Assembly: GCA_012184525.1 (NCBI GenBank)
Contig: WOFQ01000028.1
Coordinates: 186,001-250,000, forward strand
Direction of reading: 5' to 3'
Source of the DNA: Xenoacremonium recifei
Taxonomy: Eukaryota > Ascomycota > Sordariomycetes > Hypocreales > Nectriaceae
Length of the DNA: 64,000 nucleotides
Part shown: positions 1 through 11,333 of the stretch, piece after piece
How the letters are laid out: each line of letters starts with the position of its first letter
How positions within the stretch are numbered: the stretch's first letter is position 1
The notes under the pieces: model-generated
Told to the model about the DNA's origin: nothing
What the model saw: the letters and a program-made list of their open reading frames with translations, nothing else
Databases searched by the model: none
Position numbers and translations under genes: made by a program

Positions 1-1276
1 CGGACACATACACACAGGGGAAGATACGGGAATGCAGCGCGGAGTTGTATCATCAGTGGGTGTGGTCTAAGCGGTGGTAACGGTGATGGGGACCGGAAGC
101 CTCATGCCTGGCTCCCCCTCCCAATAGACCAGCGGCGTTAATTTGGAGACCTGGGGGCGGACAGGCCATGATCAGATACTAATCTGTTCTATCAGATATC
201 ACGGGCGTAGGCGCCGAGTGTTGGTGACGAATGCGAATCCCACGCCCGAAGCCCGGGCGACCTTCCCATCACGGACGGGCCAGGTTATGTTTCGGGACAA
301 TGCTGAGGTGAGGCGGGAAGGGTGTTCAGGCCATTTGTGACTCTCTCTCCCTGTCTGTTCCTCTGGCGAAGCAAACCCCGCGCCGCCGCCGCCGCCGCCG
401 CGAATCTTCGAGCCGGGCGGCGGAGCGTCCTGACGGTCCCTCGGCTGCGCGATTCTAGCGTCCTTTCCGGGCCTCTAGCGAGGTTGTCAACGCGGGTCCT
501 AGCGGGAAGCCTAGGCGTGGAGCCGCGGAATGACATGGGAAGACAGGTGTCCAAGGATATGAAGGGGGGAGGGAGGGCGAGCCAGTAGGATGACGTGCCG
601 GAGGAGGGGAGCGGAAGGATCAAGAAAACTCCTGACTACGGATCCAATCTGGACATGAGGAGGTACGTGTTGCTGGCTGAAGAGCGTCCGCTGTACCGAG
701 GTACCTCCTCCTGAGAGAGTCAAGTTTAGGCTGAGTGTAGGGGAGAGGAGGGTATGTTGGTTGGGAGTGAGTCTTGAGCACGGGGCATACGGCACAACAG
801 AGTTCGGAAAGGAATTCAAAACCGCTCGCATTGCCTGACTCTGACTCTTGCTCTGTTGGTCGCTGCCCTGTCTGTCCGAACAAGCGAGTGCGTAACGCGA
901 GCCAACAACCCTGTTGGCGATGGATGTTATAGAGACCGGGGGTTGAGGACGAGCGGGGGGTGGGATTCTGATAAGCTGGGCTGTTGGATCTAATCTCTTG
1001 AACGGTCCCAGACTTTGGAAGTCTTCTCTGTTTCTCTGTTCCTCAGTTTTCTCTTCTTCTCGTGAGTCGCGATGTTTTGTGGTTGAGAGACTCTCTCTGC
1101 TTTGGGTTGGCGCATGCGACAGACAGACACAGACACGCTCTTTCAACTCGCGACAACACGATAGCTTCGGCGGATGAAGACTTGTGCTTAGACTTAGTTA
1201 CTTACCTGCCTTTCAGGGCTTGAACTCGTCCAGTCGCATATCCCCTTCCGACCCTGCACCGCCTGCGCCGTCCGCC
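1..1276. other. Gene-free left end; promoter/5' UTR of the methyltransferase
   Basis: I see no convincing coding region. Open frames on both strands here are low-complexity (GCC-type repeats near 380-400, CT-rich stretches near 1015-1150). The CT-rich stretch fits a 5' UTR. A GTGAGT at 1062-1067 and a pyrimidine tract ending in CAG at 1216 could bound a 5' UTR intron of the downstream gene. This is inference and needs transcript data. Confidence 0.5.
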
Positions 1277-2351
1277 ATGGCGACGAACCCCGACGAGAGC
1301 GGCGATTCCGACTCCGACTCCTCCGATACTTCCTCGCACTACTCCTCCATTTCTCACGATACCCTCCCGCCCATCCGCGCCTACGGCCATACCTACCACG
1401 GCTCGGGCCGTCTGCTCTCGCCGAACGATGCCTCGGAAGCGCACCGTCTGGAGATCCAGCATGAGCTCCTGAAGCTCTGTCTGGACGGCAATCTCGTGGA
1501 CGCGCGCCTCCCGCTCGACGCCCTGAACGCCCGCGATCCGCCGTTTCGCATCCTCGATGTCGGCGCCGGTAGCGGGCTCTGGGCCTGCGAAATGGCCACG
1601 CGCTTCCCCCACGCCTCAATCCTGGGCATCGACCTGACCAGCGCCTTATTGCCGGCCGATGTCCCCCCCAACGTGACCTTCGAGATCGCCGACGCCGCCG
1701 ATGCCTCGGCCTGGTCGCCTAGCCGTACATACGACTTCATCCACATGCGCAACCTAATCGGCGGCGGCATCCGCGACTGGCCATTGCTGCTGAGCCGCGC
1801 GCTGAGTCGCTTGAGTCCCGGTGGCATCCTCGAGTTCACAGAGCTGCGGCCGCGCTTCTACGACGTGTCGGGCGCAGAGGGCAGCAATGCGCCGGAGATG
1901 GGCGCGGCGTGCGCCGAGTTCGAGCGAGAATTTTCAGCCATGTGCGAGCGCATAGACATAGACTTCGATCCAATAGAGAAGGCAAAGGTCTGGCTATCGG
2001 AACTCGGCGCCGTGGAAGTGCGCGAGAGGTCGGATTTCCTCCCCGTGAAGCGCTGGGGCAAGGACGCAGGCACGCAGGCCAAGGGCCGGCTGTTACAAGA
2101 GCTGATGGAAAAGGGCATGGAGAACTGGTCGCTGAGGTTGTTCGGGCTGGGCGGCTGGAGCGAGGAGGCGACGCGGGAGTTGCTGGGCAGGATGATCGAG
2201 GAGATCAAGCACGAGGAGTTAAGGAGTTATGTGAAAGCGTGAGTTGCTGTGTTTCAGAGCTAAAGTGTTCTACAGTGTGCTGACTCGAGCTAGGACCTTT
2301 GTCACGGCGAAGAAGGCCCTGGGAAAAACAGATGCAGAGAGCTCTGTATGA
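1277..2351 (+). CDS. SAM-dependent methyltransferase, LaeA/TAM-like
   Basis: Predicted class I SAM-dependent methyltransferase of 339 residues. The start at 1277 has a strong Kozak context (GCCATGG). It follows a possible 5' UTR splice acceptor, so I prefer it to the in-frame ATG at 1184. The N-terminal ~35 residues are an acidic Ser/Asp run. Motif I reads ILDVGAGSGLWACEMA, followed by ILGID (motif post I) and an FIHMRN segment, as in fungal TAM-domain methyltransferases related to LaeA. The frame appears to stop at 2242, but GTGAGT at 2239 and a CTGAC...TAG acceptor ending at 2293 define a 55-bp intron. The 58-bp last exon adds a hydrophobic beta-strand and tail (ATFVTAKKALGK), as this fold normally ends. 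Substrate is unknown. LaeA-type global regulation is possible but unproven, since the family has many paralogues. Confidence 0.85.
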
Positions 2352-2964
2352 CTGACGGATTGGAATGCATTGGATGGAAGGAATCATAGGAACAGGTAAA
2401 GGGTCTGGGTATACATGCAAGCTGGGATAAACATCAGTCACGAATGTATAAGTGCAGAAGCGATGGAATTGGAGTTTGGGCCTCATCCGTAGTATGTCTT
2501 GCCGCAGCGCTATGAGAACTACGAAATAATCATCAACCGCCACAACACCATAATCCCTCAAGTTGTAGAGTCTCTGAGTTGGCAAAAAATATTGTACCAT
2601 GATCTGATCTACGCCTCGCTTGGGATCCTGAGTCCACAGGCGTCTTCCAAATCGGTGCTCCCGCAGTAGCTCTCAGTATAGTAGGTCGGCTGCATGGATC
2701 CAGGCTGATCACCCGCGCCGCCTACTTGCTTACCATGGTACAGCACGTACTAGGACTTGGCTTCAGCCCTATGCAAGAGATCATGGCTTTTCCTGTATGG
2801 GAATGGCAGAGGAAACTATATCAGAAGGGATTTCTCGCTTCAGTATCTCAAGGAGACTTGATCGTGAGATTCGTATTCTTCATACACAAGCGAACTAAAA
2901 ACGTCTGGAAATAGGAACAACGGGATGGGTATTCTTCAGGCTCGCTCTCCTCAACGCCATGCCC
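2352..2964. other. Intergenic, convergent 3' ends
   Basis: This is the 613-bp space between two convergent genes, so it probably holds both 3' UTRs. Short frames inside have no recognisable domain. I see nothing else. Confidence 0.5.
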
Positions 2965-4511
2965 TTACACCGTCTCGATATACCGCTTCATCTCCCTGTT
3001 CAAAGTCAGCAATCAGCTCATTCAATTGTTAGAAGGCAACTCACCAGTCCGTTACCGCCTCGTCAAACAACCGCACCTCGTGCTCCCTCGTCCCTCCGAA
3101 ATGGTCTACAAAGTCATCTCCAAACACCTCCCTCGCAATGCTGCCCTCACGCATGAACTGCGCCGTCGCCTCCTTCAAGCTCTTCGCCAGTCGCTGGCCC
3201 TTGTCTGCTGTACCGCCAACATCCTGTCCCACAGCCAGCGGCGGGCACGGAATCGCCAGCTTCTTCTCAACGCCTCGCCAGCCGAGACCGAGAACGGCTG
3301 CCAAAACAAAGTGCGGGTTCGTGTCGGCGCCCGGGACTCGGACTTCGAAGCGTGTCGCTCCGGGCTTGGATGTGGGAGGTGTGATGAGACGCACTGAGGC
3401 TGCGCGGTGCTCGAGGCCCCAGGAGACGGTTACAGGCGCCCAGAAGTTCTCGACGAGTCGCTTGTAGGAGTTGATGGTCGGTGCCAGGAGGGGCATGATG
3501 TCGGGCAGGCCTTCGAGGATGCCCGCTAGGAAATGCCGGCCCAGATCCGACAGATTGGCGATGTCGCTCCATTCCGCGTTCTCGTCGGGCGTCTCGCGCG
3601 CCAGCAGATTCTTGCCGTCCTTGTCGACGATGGAGATGTGCATGTGGCCACTATTCCCCGGCAGACCCTGCTTCGGCTTGGCCATGAAGCACGGCGTGAT
3701 GCCATACTTGGTGCTGACGCTCTTGACTACGTACTTGAACAGCGAGGCTCGGTCTGCCATCTGCGCAATCTCGCCGAACTCGAGCGCCGCCTCGAAGACG
3801 CCGGGCCCGGACTCGGTGTGCCAGCCCTCGATGTCGCAGTCGAAGGAGGCGCACGTGTTGAAGACGTCGTAGTAGTATTCTTTGTTGTGGACAGGGCGCG
3901 TAAGCGAGTAGCCGAACATGCCTTCGGTGAGCGCGGGCAGCGTGTGAGGAGGGTTGTTCTGGAGGTAGGCGGCTGGCGAGGACGAGGAGGAATCGGGGGT
4001 CTTGAACTGGAAGAACTCGTACTCGGCTGTACATTAACATGTTAGAGGGCATTCACGGGGGAGCGTGGATAGTCTTCAGCATACCGCCAGCCATTGCGCC
4101 GTAGCCCTTTGCCTCCAACTTCTTCAGCTGCGTCTTCATCAGGCCTCGCGGACACGCGCAAACAGGCTCCTTAGTGTCGGGGTCGAGGAAGTCCACCAGG
4201 AAGAACGGCACATTGTCTTCCCAGGGAATGCGCCGGAACGAGCTGAGATCGGGCACGGCCAGCAGATCATGGTAGCCGTTCTGGGCATTTGAGATCTTCA
4301 GCTCGCGGATGTAGGTCTGGTCGTGCATGTCCCAGCCAAACACCACGGAGCAGAAGCCGAAGCCACTCGCCGCAATGCCCAGGAACTTCTTCTTGGACAC
4401 GAGCTTGCCGCGCAGGATGCCGTCGACGTCGACGCCCGCCAGCTTGACCATGGAATCATTCTCCAGGAGCTGGGGCAGGGACTCGACGGTGATGGGTTGC
4501 GAGGGGGCCAT
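2965..4511 (-). CDS. Glutamine-synthetase-fold protein (type I / FluG C-domain-like)
   Basis: Three exons: 4511-4085, 4026-3045 and 2995-2965, with introns of 58 and 49 bp, giving 479 residues. The 31-bp last exon completes TDW-EMKRYIETV, the usual end of this family. Visible GS motifs are the GNSGHMHIS metal/glutamate segment, then KRLVENFWAP and WGLEHRAASVR, which match the ATP and glutamate-binding regions of bacterial type I GS. Fungal members (stand-alone or as the FluG C-terminal domain) are thought to ligate ammonia or an amine to glutamate. Which substrate this one uses cannot be told, since related bacterial enzymes include gamma-glutamylpolyamine synthetases. There is no amidohydrolase domain upstream, so this is not full-length FluG. 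The ATG at 4511 is chosen over upstream frame because the GS beta-grasp domain starts soon after it. Confidence 0.88.
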
Positions 4512-6055
4512 GATGGGGAGGCGAGGCACGCGATAAGGGTAGACTCTAGGATTGTAGGAGGATGAGAGTCCAGGGAAGAGACAAGGAGGGCGAGATAAGG
4601 AAAGCAAGTCAGTCGAAATGGCAATGCAAGAGTGATGCCGTCTCCAGGAGTGGGAGGAAGCCCCGGGTTAAGGGCAAAAGCAACCCGCGCGTGAAGCCGG
4701 CAGCGACGACGGTGAGACTCCCACTCAGACCTGGGATCCTGGAGATAGCCTCCCGCAGAAGCTCCCCGAGCAGGTTAGCACAGCAAGATGGACCAGGGTT
4801 GTGATGGTGGGCAGGGCGGTCCGCGCTGGAGCTCAACCTGGAGCTGGCCCTGGACGCTGGGAGTTAGCGAGCGCGGCTACGATAAGCGTCCCGGGGCGAG
4901 TGACGTAACCGAGTCTGGGAGCTGGTTTGCGCGGATCCTGAAGATGGAGGGTTTCTTGTCAGCGAATCTGGGGTTGGGGAGGGAGGGGGAACGCGGACAG
5001 GGGTTGCGATTGTGTTCCCCCCCCTCTCAGCGCTTACACGGTCTTTCCAGTGGTGTGAGTGCTTCTCTTCTGCTTATCTTGAGGTGCGAAGTGGCATGCC
5101 GAGGTTCGGTGACAGAGCCTATAATTGATACTGTGTTATAGCCTTGCCGCGCTGGGGGGATGGCGAGCCGCTCCCCTAGAACACTGCGAGAAGAGACGAC
5201 AGCAACACCGCGATAGGCAGTTATACAGTGACTTATACGCCATCAAGTGACTTGGAAAAAAGACAAGGCTGGATTTGGCAGCTGCTGGCCTCTGCTGGGA
5301 ACGCTTCCCAAAGGGGTGTTGAGAGTGGCAGCAATTGGACGGCGAGCGTCATGGCCAGTGTCAGGATCAGCCCATGACCCTGAACGGGTGACGTAGGGGT
5401 CGGGGGAGGAGGCTCAAACAGTTGCGCTCAAAAAAGACGTCTTCTCGAATGGTTCTTCGCATCTACATAGGTAGTAGTTGCGCATGTATGCAAAACACTT
5501 ACCAATTCCTCAAAACTGCCATATTGCCAACTTAACCGCGGGGTTGCCCATCCGCCCATCCAAACCTTCTAACCGCGCTCTCTCTCCCAACCCTCCGCGA
5601 TGCTCACTAATACACCTCTATAGCGGCGCCCACTCACTGGCTCTCTGGCGGTAACTGTCAGTCAGAACCGCCAGAGTCCAGTCCAGTCCCACTGATAAGC
5701 GCACCGCGGATAACGTAGGCATTTCGGACTCTCAACTCCTACAGCAAAAAGAAACGTGAGCGTGCGATGGAGGGGGAGGGGCAGAGGCAGCTTCCAGAGC
5801 AAATCACGCTCAGCGCGTCGCCGTTGTCGGCATTGCAATTGGGGCTTCTCCGTTGGACCCTGGATTTGGCTTGCTTGACTCGGCGCGTCTATATTTGTGT
5901 GCCCGCCACCGTTTCCGTCTTTCCTCTCCCCTCCTCTCTATCTCTTTCTCTCCCTCGCATCTTGATATCCCCAAGCTTATCGCGATAAGGACCCCTCCTC
6001 CTTCTTTCAACCTTGCTGCAATAACTCAACTTCAACTTCACCAAACACCTTCACA
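4512..6055. other. Divergent intergenic region (1.5 kb)
   Basis: Shared upstream region of the GS-like gene (minus) and the SDR gene (plus). Near 5880-6055 it becomes strongly CT-rich and ends in a CA-rich leader just before the ATG, typical of a well-expressed fungal 5' UTR. No gene is supported in 4600-5870. Confidence 0.5.
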
Positions 6056-6969
6056 ATGGCCTCTGCTGCTGCTCCCACCGGCCGTCTCGCCGGCAAGAAC
6101 GCCATCATCACCGGTGCTGCCGGGTAAGTCCCCCTCTCAAGCTACGTTTGCAAACCAAGCTCATCATCCCCCGCAGCGGCATCGGCCTTGAGACTTCCAT
6201 CCTCTTCGCCAAGGAGGGCGCCTCGATCCTCATGTCCGACATCTCCCTTCCTGCTCTCGAAAAGGCCTCCGCCAAGGTCAAGCAGCTCGTGCCCTCGGCT
6301 CCCCGCGTCGAGATCCTCCAGTGCGACGTCTCCAAAGAGTCCCAGGTCCAGGCCATGGTCGAGACTCTTGACTCCTGGGGCGGTCTGGACGTCATGTTCA
6401 ACAATGCCGGTATCATGCACGCCCAGGATGACGATGCTGTTAACACGCCCGAGCCCATCTGGGACCTCACCCAGAACATCAACGTCAAGGGTGTGTGGTT
6501 CGGCTGCAAGCACGCCGTGCTCTCGCTGCGCCGCCACAAGAAGACGAAGGCCTCCATCATCAACACCGCCTCCGTTGTCGCCCTCGTTGGCGCCGCCACT
6601 CCTCAGCTCGCCTACACTGCCTCCAAGGGCGCTGTTCTGGCCCTTACCCGCGAGCTCGCCATGGTCCACGCCCGCGAGGGCTTCCGCTTCAACAGCCTGT
6701 GCCCTGCGCCGCTCAACACCCCCCTGCTGCAGGACTGGCTGGGCGACGACAAGCCCAAGCGTCTGCGCCGTGAGATTCACTTCCCCATGGGCCGCTTCGG
6801 CGAGGCTATTGAGCAGGCGCATGCGGTTGTGTTCCTGGCTAGCGACGAGTCGAGCTTCGTCAACGGCCATGACTTTGCGGTCGATGGTGGCATGACCAAG
6901 GCGTATGTCACCAGCGAGAGCACTCCCCAGGCTCCTCCCCAGAACAACGCCACCAAGGATTCGTTGTAA
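6056..6969 (+). CDS. Short-chain dehydrogenase/reductase (classical SDR)
   Basis: NAD(P)-dependent oxidoreductase of 286 residues in two exons (6056-6123 and 6177-6969, 53-bp intron). The intron splits the cofactor motif, which becomes TGAAGGIG after splicing (TGxxxGxG). Next come the NNAG motif in MFNNAGIM, the catalytic serine region in NTASVVALVG, and the active-site YTASK (YxxxK). The C-terminal VNGHDFAVDGG is also standard. The fold is clear but the substrate is not, because this group includes 3-oxoacyl-ACP reductase-like and sugar dehydrogenase-like enzymes. Codons end mostly in C, and the leader is CT- then CA-rich, both signs of high expression. There is no targeting peptide, so it is probably cytosolic. 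Confidence 0.9.
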
Positions 6970-7167
6970 AGTGGAAATAATAAAAAGGAATATGAAATAC
7001 GAAATGATAGATGACATGGCAGGTTTAGAATGACGAGCGGTAGTAGTAATGCTTCATGAGAATTGCCCAAGATACCCGGGCATCTAGATCATGTTCAATT
7101 CAACTGATATACACCCAATCCAAAAACTCCGTCCAATGCTTTTCCAAATTTCGTCTCTCTAGATAAT

Positions 7168-9044
7168 CTAATGAAACTGCCCCTCCGTGTTCCCCTCACC
7201 CATGCTCTTGCTGCTTGAGCTTCCGCTCTGGATAGCTCCCAAGATGCCATCGATATAGCTGGCACCACTCCACTTCTGGTGCGTCAGGACCTCACAACCA
7301 AGGTCCTTCTCGCGACGCTGTACGAGGTCGACATACGCCTTCATGCCCTCTGTCTTGAATTCGCGGCTCAGCTCAGTGGTGATGGTAGCATTGGAGTGCA
7401 GGCCAGCAAGCGAGATGAGCTGCAGCACGAAGCCCTCGCGCGCAATGTCCCAGATGAACGACTTGAGCGTCTCATCCGTAAAGCCGTGGGCCATCCAGTT
7501 GAAAGACGGCGAGAGATTGTACACCAGCCCCTTACCCGGATACACATCGCGGACCGCGCGGCCCAGCTTGGCGGCCACCTCGACGTTGGGGTCGCCCGTC
7601 TCGACCCAGAGGAGGTCGGCGTAGGGACCGAAAGCCAGCGCGCGCTTGGTAGCCGCCTCCATGCCGGCGCGGTAGTGGTAGAAGCCCTCGCGGGTGCGCG
7701 GCACGTCCCAGTTGAAGTAGACGGGCGTCGTGGAGTACTGCGCGGCTAGCGTGCGGCGGCGCGAGATGCCCATATCGCGGTCTTTGGCCGTCGCGGCGAG
7801 GTACTCGTCGATCTTGTCCTGGCTCACGCCCTCCTTCTGGAAGTGCGCCACGGCAGCTTCGTCAAAGGTCACCAGCTTGGTGCTCTTGACCCATTGGGCT
7901 TCAAAGGCGTCAATCTCAGCGCCCACCGCGCCCTCGGCCTCCATGGCTTGGATTGTCTCCGCCAGGGGCTCGATGGCCGGGTCTTGAACACCGAGGATGA
8001 ACTCGTGGTCGCGAACATCGATGGCTGAGGACAGCAGCTTGCCGCTCTCGGAGTCGGTTCGCGCAATGACGAGGTTCTCGCAGCCCATGACATCCCACTG
8101 GAAGCGAGCCGCCAGGAGACGATTGATGTGCTCGCCGACGGGCACCAACACCTTGCCTGCAAGATGACCACACTTCTTGCCGCCGTGAAGCTGGTCCTCA
8201 AAGTGCACCGCCGCCGCTCCGTTCTCGGCAAACAGCTTTGCCAGCTTCAACACCGCAGACAGACCGCCGTGGCCAGTATCGCCGTCAGCGATGATGGGAC
8301 GCATGTAGTCGACGTATGGTGACTTGGCTCGCTCCTCGGGAGTCATCTTGCGGCGGAGATCCCATTGCTTGCGGTCGTGCATGGACTGCGCCTTCGCCAA
8401 TCGCTGGACCTGGTTCGGCACGGTGTTGTAGGGGTAGTCGCCAAAATCAGGGGACACCTCGTTGGTGGTGGTAAGTAGCGAGGAGCATGCCCAGCCGGAG
8501 ATGTAGAGGACCTCTTGGTTGGGAGCTTGCTGGGTCATCTGGACAGGGTCGATTGCGCCCACTGGAGGAAGTCAGTCAGTCACTGCTTTCAAGAGCTTCC
8601 AACATCCAACTTACTCGTGTGGATGGGCTCGCCCTTGGCCTCTCGCTCGCGCACCAGGTTGAAAAGCTTCGCCGCCATGACAGAGCTGGGATATGAAATC
8701 TTCTGCGAGCCTCGCTTGCTGGCGACATCGGCAGCGCTGTAGGGCCGCCTGATGCCATCGTATCGCGGTGTCGCCCACCAAGCCTCAATCTCCTTGACGG
8801 TGGCCTCATAGAGAGCATCTTCCGCTTCGCCAGGCTTCTGCGACTCGGGCAGCAGCTGGAAGGAGTCGGCCGGGGCCAGATTCGCAGGGGTATAGGTCTT
8901 CGGCGAGGCCATTTGGCGGGCGGTCGAGGTCGACAGGGCGCGGACAGCGAGGAAAGGCGTGGAGGATGTTCGCGCTCGGGAGGCGGCAGAGAGGAGTCGG
9001 CGAGGCGCTGCAGCAGCAGATTGCGAGGAGAATCTGCGCATCAT
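7168..9044 (-). CDS. mclA: 2-methylisocitrate lyase, mitochondrial
   Basis: Isocitrate-lyase-superfamily enzyme of 607 residues in two exons (9044-8615 and 8561-7168, 53-bp intron). It cleaves 2-methylisocitrate to pyruvate and succinate, the last step of the methylcitrate cycle. The first ~45 residues are rich in Arg, Ser and Ala with no acidic residue, a mitochondrial presequence. This and the ~600 aa length separate it from glyoxylate-cycle isocitrate lyase, which lacks a presequence. The signature KKCGHLAG holds the catalytic Cys (about residue 274), and NLSPSFNWM is the second active-site segment, with Leu where glyoxylate-cycle enzymes usually have Cys. It is divergently paired with methylcitrate synthase (start 9859), which strongly supports the assignment over plain isocitrate lyase. 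No peroxisomal C-terminus is present (ends GQFH). Confidence 0.9.
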
Positions 9045-9858
9045 GTTGGATGCTGCTGCGAAGTCGTTCTCTACACAGCACAGAGAGGTTTAGAGGGTGA
9101 GTGCAAGTCCAAGTGCACGTCCACTAAGAGGCAATCACCAGGTAGGTAGACAGTCTTCCCCGCCACTGGAACCCTCGGCTGAATAATAAAGGCACAGTCA
9201 CGCCCACAGCCTTCTCCGTTGCAACCGTTTTTCCCGCTGGATCCCAGGCTGCACAGCTCGATCTTCGACCGGACACCGACAGCCTCCGCCGAGCAGATTT
9301 ACTTAATCGGCTCGCACTTCTGAGACCCTGCGAGGGCTTCAAGCCTTGGTTAAACGGTAAAGCATTGCCGACTGCATTGGCCAATGGCGGGCCGGCGCTG
9401 GACCTTGGTTGAGCGCGTGTCAGCAGCTTCTGCCGGCTTATTAACGGCTTCCCTCGGTTGTTGCGCGCAGCCTTTGCCGGTGAGCGAGGTCCTGTCGTCC
9501 GGGAAATGCGCGCCTCCAATTCGCGGAGAGCAGGGGCAGAATTGATAAGGGCATTTTCTTGCTGATCGTGAGTTTGTTCTTTTTTTCTTCCCTCTTGTTT
9601 CTGCCCATATTGTTGGTCTGCAATTCTCACTCGGTAACAGCCGAAGACTCCTGTAAGTGCCCCGGGTCTTTCTCCAAAAGCACAGGGCACTTTTCCAGTG
9701 CTAACCGACCCCGCAGGCGCTGTTTCCCCGCTGAACGGAGCTCCAGCGCCTTACCCCAGATAACAGGCCGAACCACCCCCACGACTTCCGTTGCGTTCCT
9801 TCTCCTCGGCCAGCTTCGACTCTTTCTCTCTCCTTCACCTCTCGCGATATCTCTCACA
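9045..9858. promoter_or_regulatory. Shared divergent promoter of mclA and mcsA
   Basis: The 814 bp between the two start codons must hold both promoters. It contains a CCAAT at 9381-9385 and a CCG-N7-CCG at 9276-9288, the site type reported for the AcuK/AcuM zinc-cluster regulators of gluconeogenic genes in Aspergillus. The CT-rich run near 9790-9858 fits the mcsA leader. Binding by any factor is inference. Confidence 0.55.
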
Positions 9859-11333
9859 ATGGCTCTCAACCTGCGGAACACTTCTCGGGCCTTCGGCTCC
9901 CTCAAGGTAGGCTCTCTCTCCCCTCAATTGAGCTCCCCCGCAGCTTACACTCATCCCCGCAGCCCCTCACCCGCGCTGCCCTCTCCGGCGCCCGCGGCTA
10001 TGCCACCGCCGAGCCCGATCTCAAGGCCACACTCAAGGAGGCCATTCCCGCCAAGCGCGAGCTCCTCAAGAAGGTCAAGGCCCATGCCAACAAGTCGCTC
10101 GGCGAGGTCAAGGTCGAGAACACCCTCGGCGGCATGCGCGGCCTCAAGGCCATGGTCTGGGAGGGCTCCGTGCTCGATGCCAACGAGGGCATTCGATTCC
10201 ACGGCCGCACCATTAAGGACTGCCAGAAGGAGCTGCCCAAGGGCAAGACTGGCACTGAGATGCTTCCCGAGGCCATGTTCTGGCTGCTGTTGACCGGCCA
10301 GGTGCCCTCCGTCAACCAGGTCCGCAAGTTCTCGCGCGAGCTTGCCGAGCAGGCCCAGATCCCTGCCTTCGTCGCCAAGATGCTGGACGACTTCCCCAAG
10401 GACCTGCACCCCATGACCCAGTTCGCCATGGCTGTCTCGGCGCTCAACTACGAGTCCAAGTTCGCCAAGGCCTACGAGAAGGGTCTCAACAAGGCTGACT
10501 ACTGGGAGCCCACCTTTGACGATTGCATTTCGCTGCTCGCTAAGCTGCCCACTATCGCCGCCAAGATCTACCAGAACTCCTACAAGGGCGGTGGTGCTCT
10601 GCCTGCTGAGGTCGACCTCGAGCAGGATTGGTCTTACAACTTTGCTGCCATGTTGGGCAAGGGTGGCAAGGAGAACGAGAACTTCCAGGATCTCCTGCGA
10701 CTCTACCTCGCCCTTCACGGTGACCACGAGGGTGGCAACGTCTCTGCCCATGCTACCCACCTTGTCGGTAGCGCCCTGAGCGACCCCTTCCTGTCCTACA
10801 GCGCCGGTCTCCAGGGTCTCGCTGGTCCCCTCCACGGTCTCGCCGCCCAAGAGGTGCTTCGATGGATCCTCCAGATGAAGGAGGCTATCCCCAGCTCATA
10901 CACTGACAAGGATGTCAACGACTACTTGTGGTCGACTCTTAACTCCGGCCGTGTCGTCCCCGGCTACGGTCACGCTGTCCTGCGAAAGCCCGACCCCCGA
11001 TTCGAGGCCCTCATGGACTACGCCGCCGCCCGCCGCGAGATTGCCTCGGACCCCGTCTTCCAGCTCGTCCAGAAGAACAGCCAGATCGCCCCCGATGTGC
11101 TCAAGAAGCACGGCAAGACCAAGAACCCCTACCCCAATGTCGACAGCTCGTCCGGCGTTCTCTTCCATCACTACGGCTTCCACGAGACCCTATACTACAC
11201 CGCCACCTTTGGCGTGTCGCGAGGTCTCGGTCCCCTGGCCCAGCTGATCTGGGATCGCGCCCTGGGTCTGCCCATTGAGCGCCCCAAGAGCATCAACCTT
11301 GAGGGTATCCTTAAGCAGGTTGAGGGTCAGTAA
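9859..11333 (+). CDS. mcsA: 2-methylcitrate synthase, mitochondrial
   Basis: Citrate-synthase-fold enzyme of 472 residues in two exons (9859-9906 and 9963-11333, 56-bp intron). It condenses propionyl-CoA with oxaloacetate to give 2-methylcitrate. The N-terminus (MALNLRNTSRAFGS then PLTRAALSGARGYATAEP) is a mitochondrial presequence with a likely processing site before the ATAEP segment. Catalytic regions are visible: HGDHEGGN and GPLHGLAAQE (His), and VVPGYGHAVLRKPDPR (His and substrate Arg). Specific wording such as IKDCQKELPKG, KADYWEPTFDD and the ending ERPKSINL matches fungal methylcitrate synthases rather than the housekeeping citrate synthase. Codon use is strongly C-biased, so expression is probably high. 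It sits head-to-head with the lyase of the same cycle. The methylcitrate dehydratase is not in this window. Confidence 0.92.

Noticed and set aside
511..1146. 211-codon minus-strand open frame at the left end
   Set aside because: It is low-complexity (Ser/Pro/Arg-rich), overlaps a CT-rich leader and has no domain or splice context; probably chance in GC-rich DNA.
6142..7017. Long antisense frame over the SDR gene (291 codons)
   Set aside because: It mirrors the codon bias of the real gene on the opposite strand. The SDR motifs on the plus strand are decisive.
9559..10293. Plus-strand frame running through the mcsA leader and first exon
   Set aside because: It is out of frame with the synthase and becomes Ser/Pro/Arg low-complexity. 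The spliced mcsA model explains the region.
9951..10850. Long antisense frame over methylcitrate synthase (299 codons)
   Set aside because: Shadow of a strongly C-biased coding sequence; no domain of its own.
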